Assembly (NCBI GenBank): GCA_025359105.1
Contig: JANYHK010000074.1
Span: 183,996 to 247,995 of the forward strand
DNA: 64,000 nucleotides
From: Myxococcales bacterium
Lineage (GTDB): Bacteria > Myxococcota_A > Polyangia > Polyangiales > Polyangiaceae
Direction: 5' to 3'
The position numbers were made by a program, and so were the translations under genes. The notes beneath the pieces were generated by a model, which was not told the DNA's origin, ran no database searches, and saw only the letters and a program-made list of their open reading frames with translations. Of the stretch, positions 63,897 to 64,000 are shown piece after piece (the stretch's first letter is position 1; every line of letters starts with the position of its first letter).

Positions 63897-64000
63897 ATGC
63901 GCGCTTGGTCGTCGAGGGTTCGGGTCATCGCGCTGGCGACGGTGCTTGGCGGATGCGGGCTGCTCTCGGGGCTGGACAGCCTGACGGTCCAGCCCGACGG
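63897..64000 (+). CDS. Lipoprotein, N-terminal fragment
   Basis: The last 104 nt encode a lipoprotein start: MRAWSSRVRVIALATVLGGC (basic start, hydrophobic core, lipobox LGGC), then GLLSGLDSLTVQPD. GGGAGG lies directly before the ATG. The gene runs off the window, so its family cannot be seen. It is divergent from the kinase-SUMF1 gene. Confidence 0.7.
   Translation, partial: MRAWSSRVRVIALATVLGGCGLLSGLDSLTVQPD

Overview
This 64 kb window is high-GC DNA (roughly 68-70% by eye) from a Gram-negative bacterium. It most resembles a myxobacterium of the Polyangiales/Sandaracinaceae type. The reasons are three eukaryote-like Ser/Thr kinases (two fused to SUMF1-type domains), many Cys-lipoproteins with Asp/Pro/Thr-rich tails, a mevalonate isoprenoid pathway in a bacterium that also has lpxB and a TonB-dependent receptor, a sigma-54 activator, a DUF4388-DnaJ protein and a PilT ATPase. 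The genus assignment is an inference. The gene set looks chromosomal. I found no phage, insertion sequence, CRISPR or integron.

Layout. 1-10.5 kb: the end of a cyclic-nucleotide-binding regulator, hisB, a DUF2252 gene, a TonB-domain/TonB-dependent-receptor fusion with a coupled lipoprotein, glgP, a DinB protein, a DUF4388-DnaJ-TPR protein, a small lipoprotein and tRNA-Leu(GAG). 10.5-20.7 kb (minus): a histidine kinase/receiver hybrid, then a tightly packed run read from 20.7 down to 11.7 kb: polyprenyl synthase, mevalonate kinase, diphosphomevalonate decarboxylase, phosphomevalonate kinase, HMG-CoA reductase, an NfeD/YqiJ-like membrane protein, a DUF1697 gene and two flotillin-like SPFH proteins. 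Type 2 IPP isomerase (fni) is divergent, followed by a GAF protein, a CheY-like receiver and trpF. 24-35 kb (minus): a glutamate-cysteine ligase, then a six-gene MoxR/DUF58/BatA/VWA cluster led by a coiled-coil protein with a Gly-Gln repeat.

35-46 kb: Nudix-nadK, a beta-propeller-like lipoprotein, a KAS III enzyme that ends tail-to-tail with a Ser/Thr kinase, and an overlapping plus-strand run of a secreted protein, matrixin-like protease, RNase D, lpxB, GT39-like glycosyltransferase and lipoproteins. 46-64 kb (mostly minus): bioB, a kinase-SUMF1 protein with a tiny Cys-containing secreted peptide downstream, a membrane protein, an apparently frameshifted serine-hydrolase lipoprotein, a pilin-domain-like protein, a large inverted-repeat element, a sigma-54 activator, an MBL hydrolase, a receiver protein, a 5'-nucleotidase-like protein, pilT, a HEAT-like lipoprotein, thiC, a second kinase-SUMF1 protein and the start of a lipoprotein.

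How the parts work together. The mevalonate genes with fni and the prenyl synthase cover conversion of HMG-CoA to long prenyl diphosphates; HMG-CoA synthase is not in the window. The flotillin/NfeD genes sit in the same run, which suggests a link between polyisoprenoid supply and membrane-microdomain scaffolding. Many genes are coupled by ATGA or GTGA overlaps. A second recurring feature is a -10-like box 6-11 nt (most often 8 nt) before the start codon of genes without a Shine-Dalgarno sequence, which suggests leaderless or nearly leaderless transcripts.
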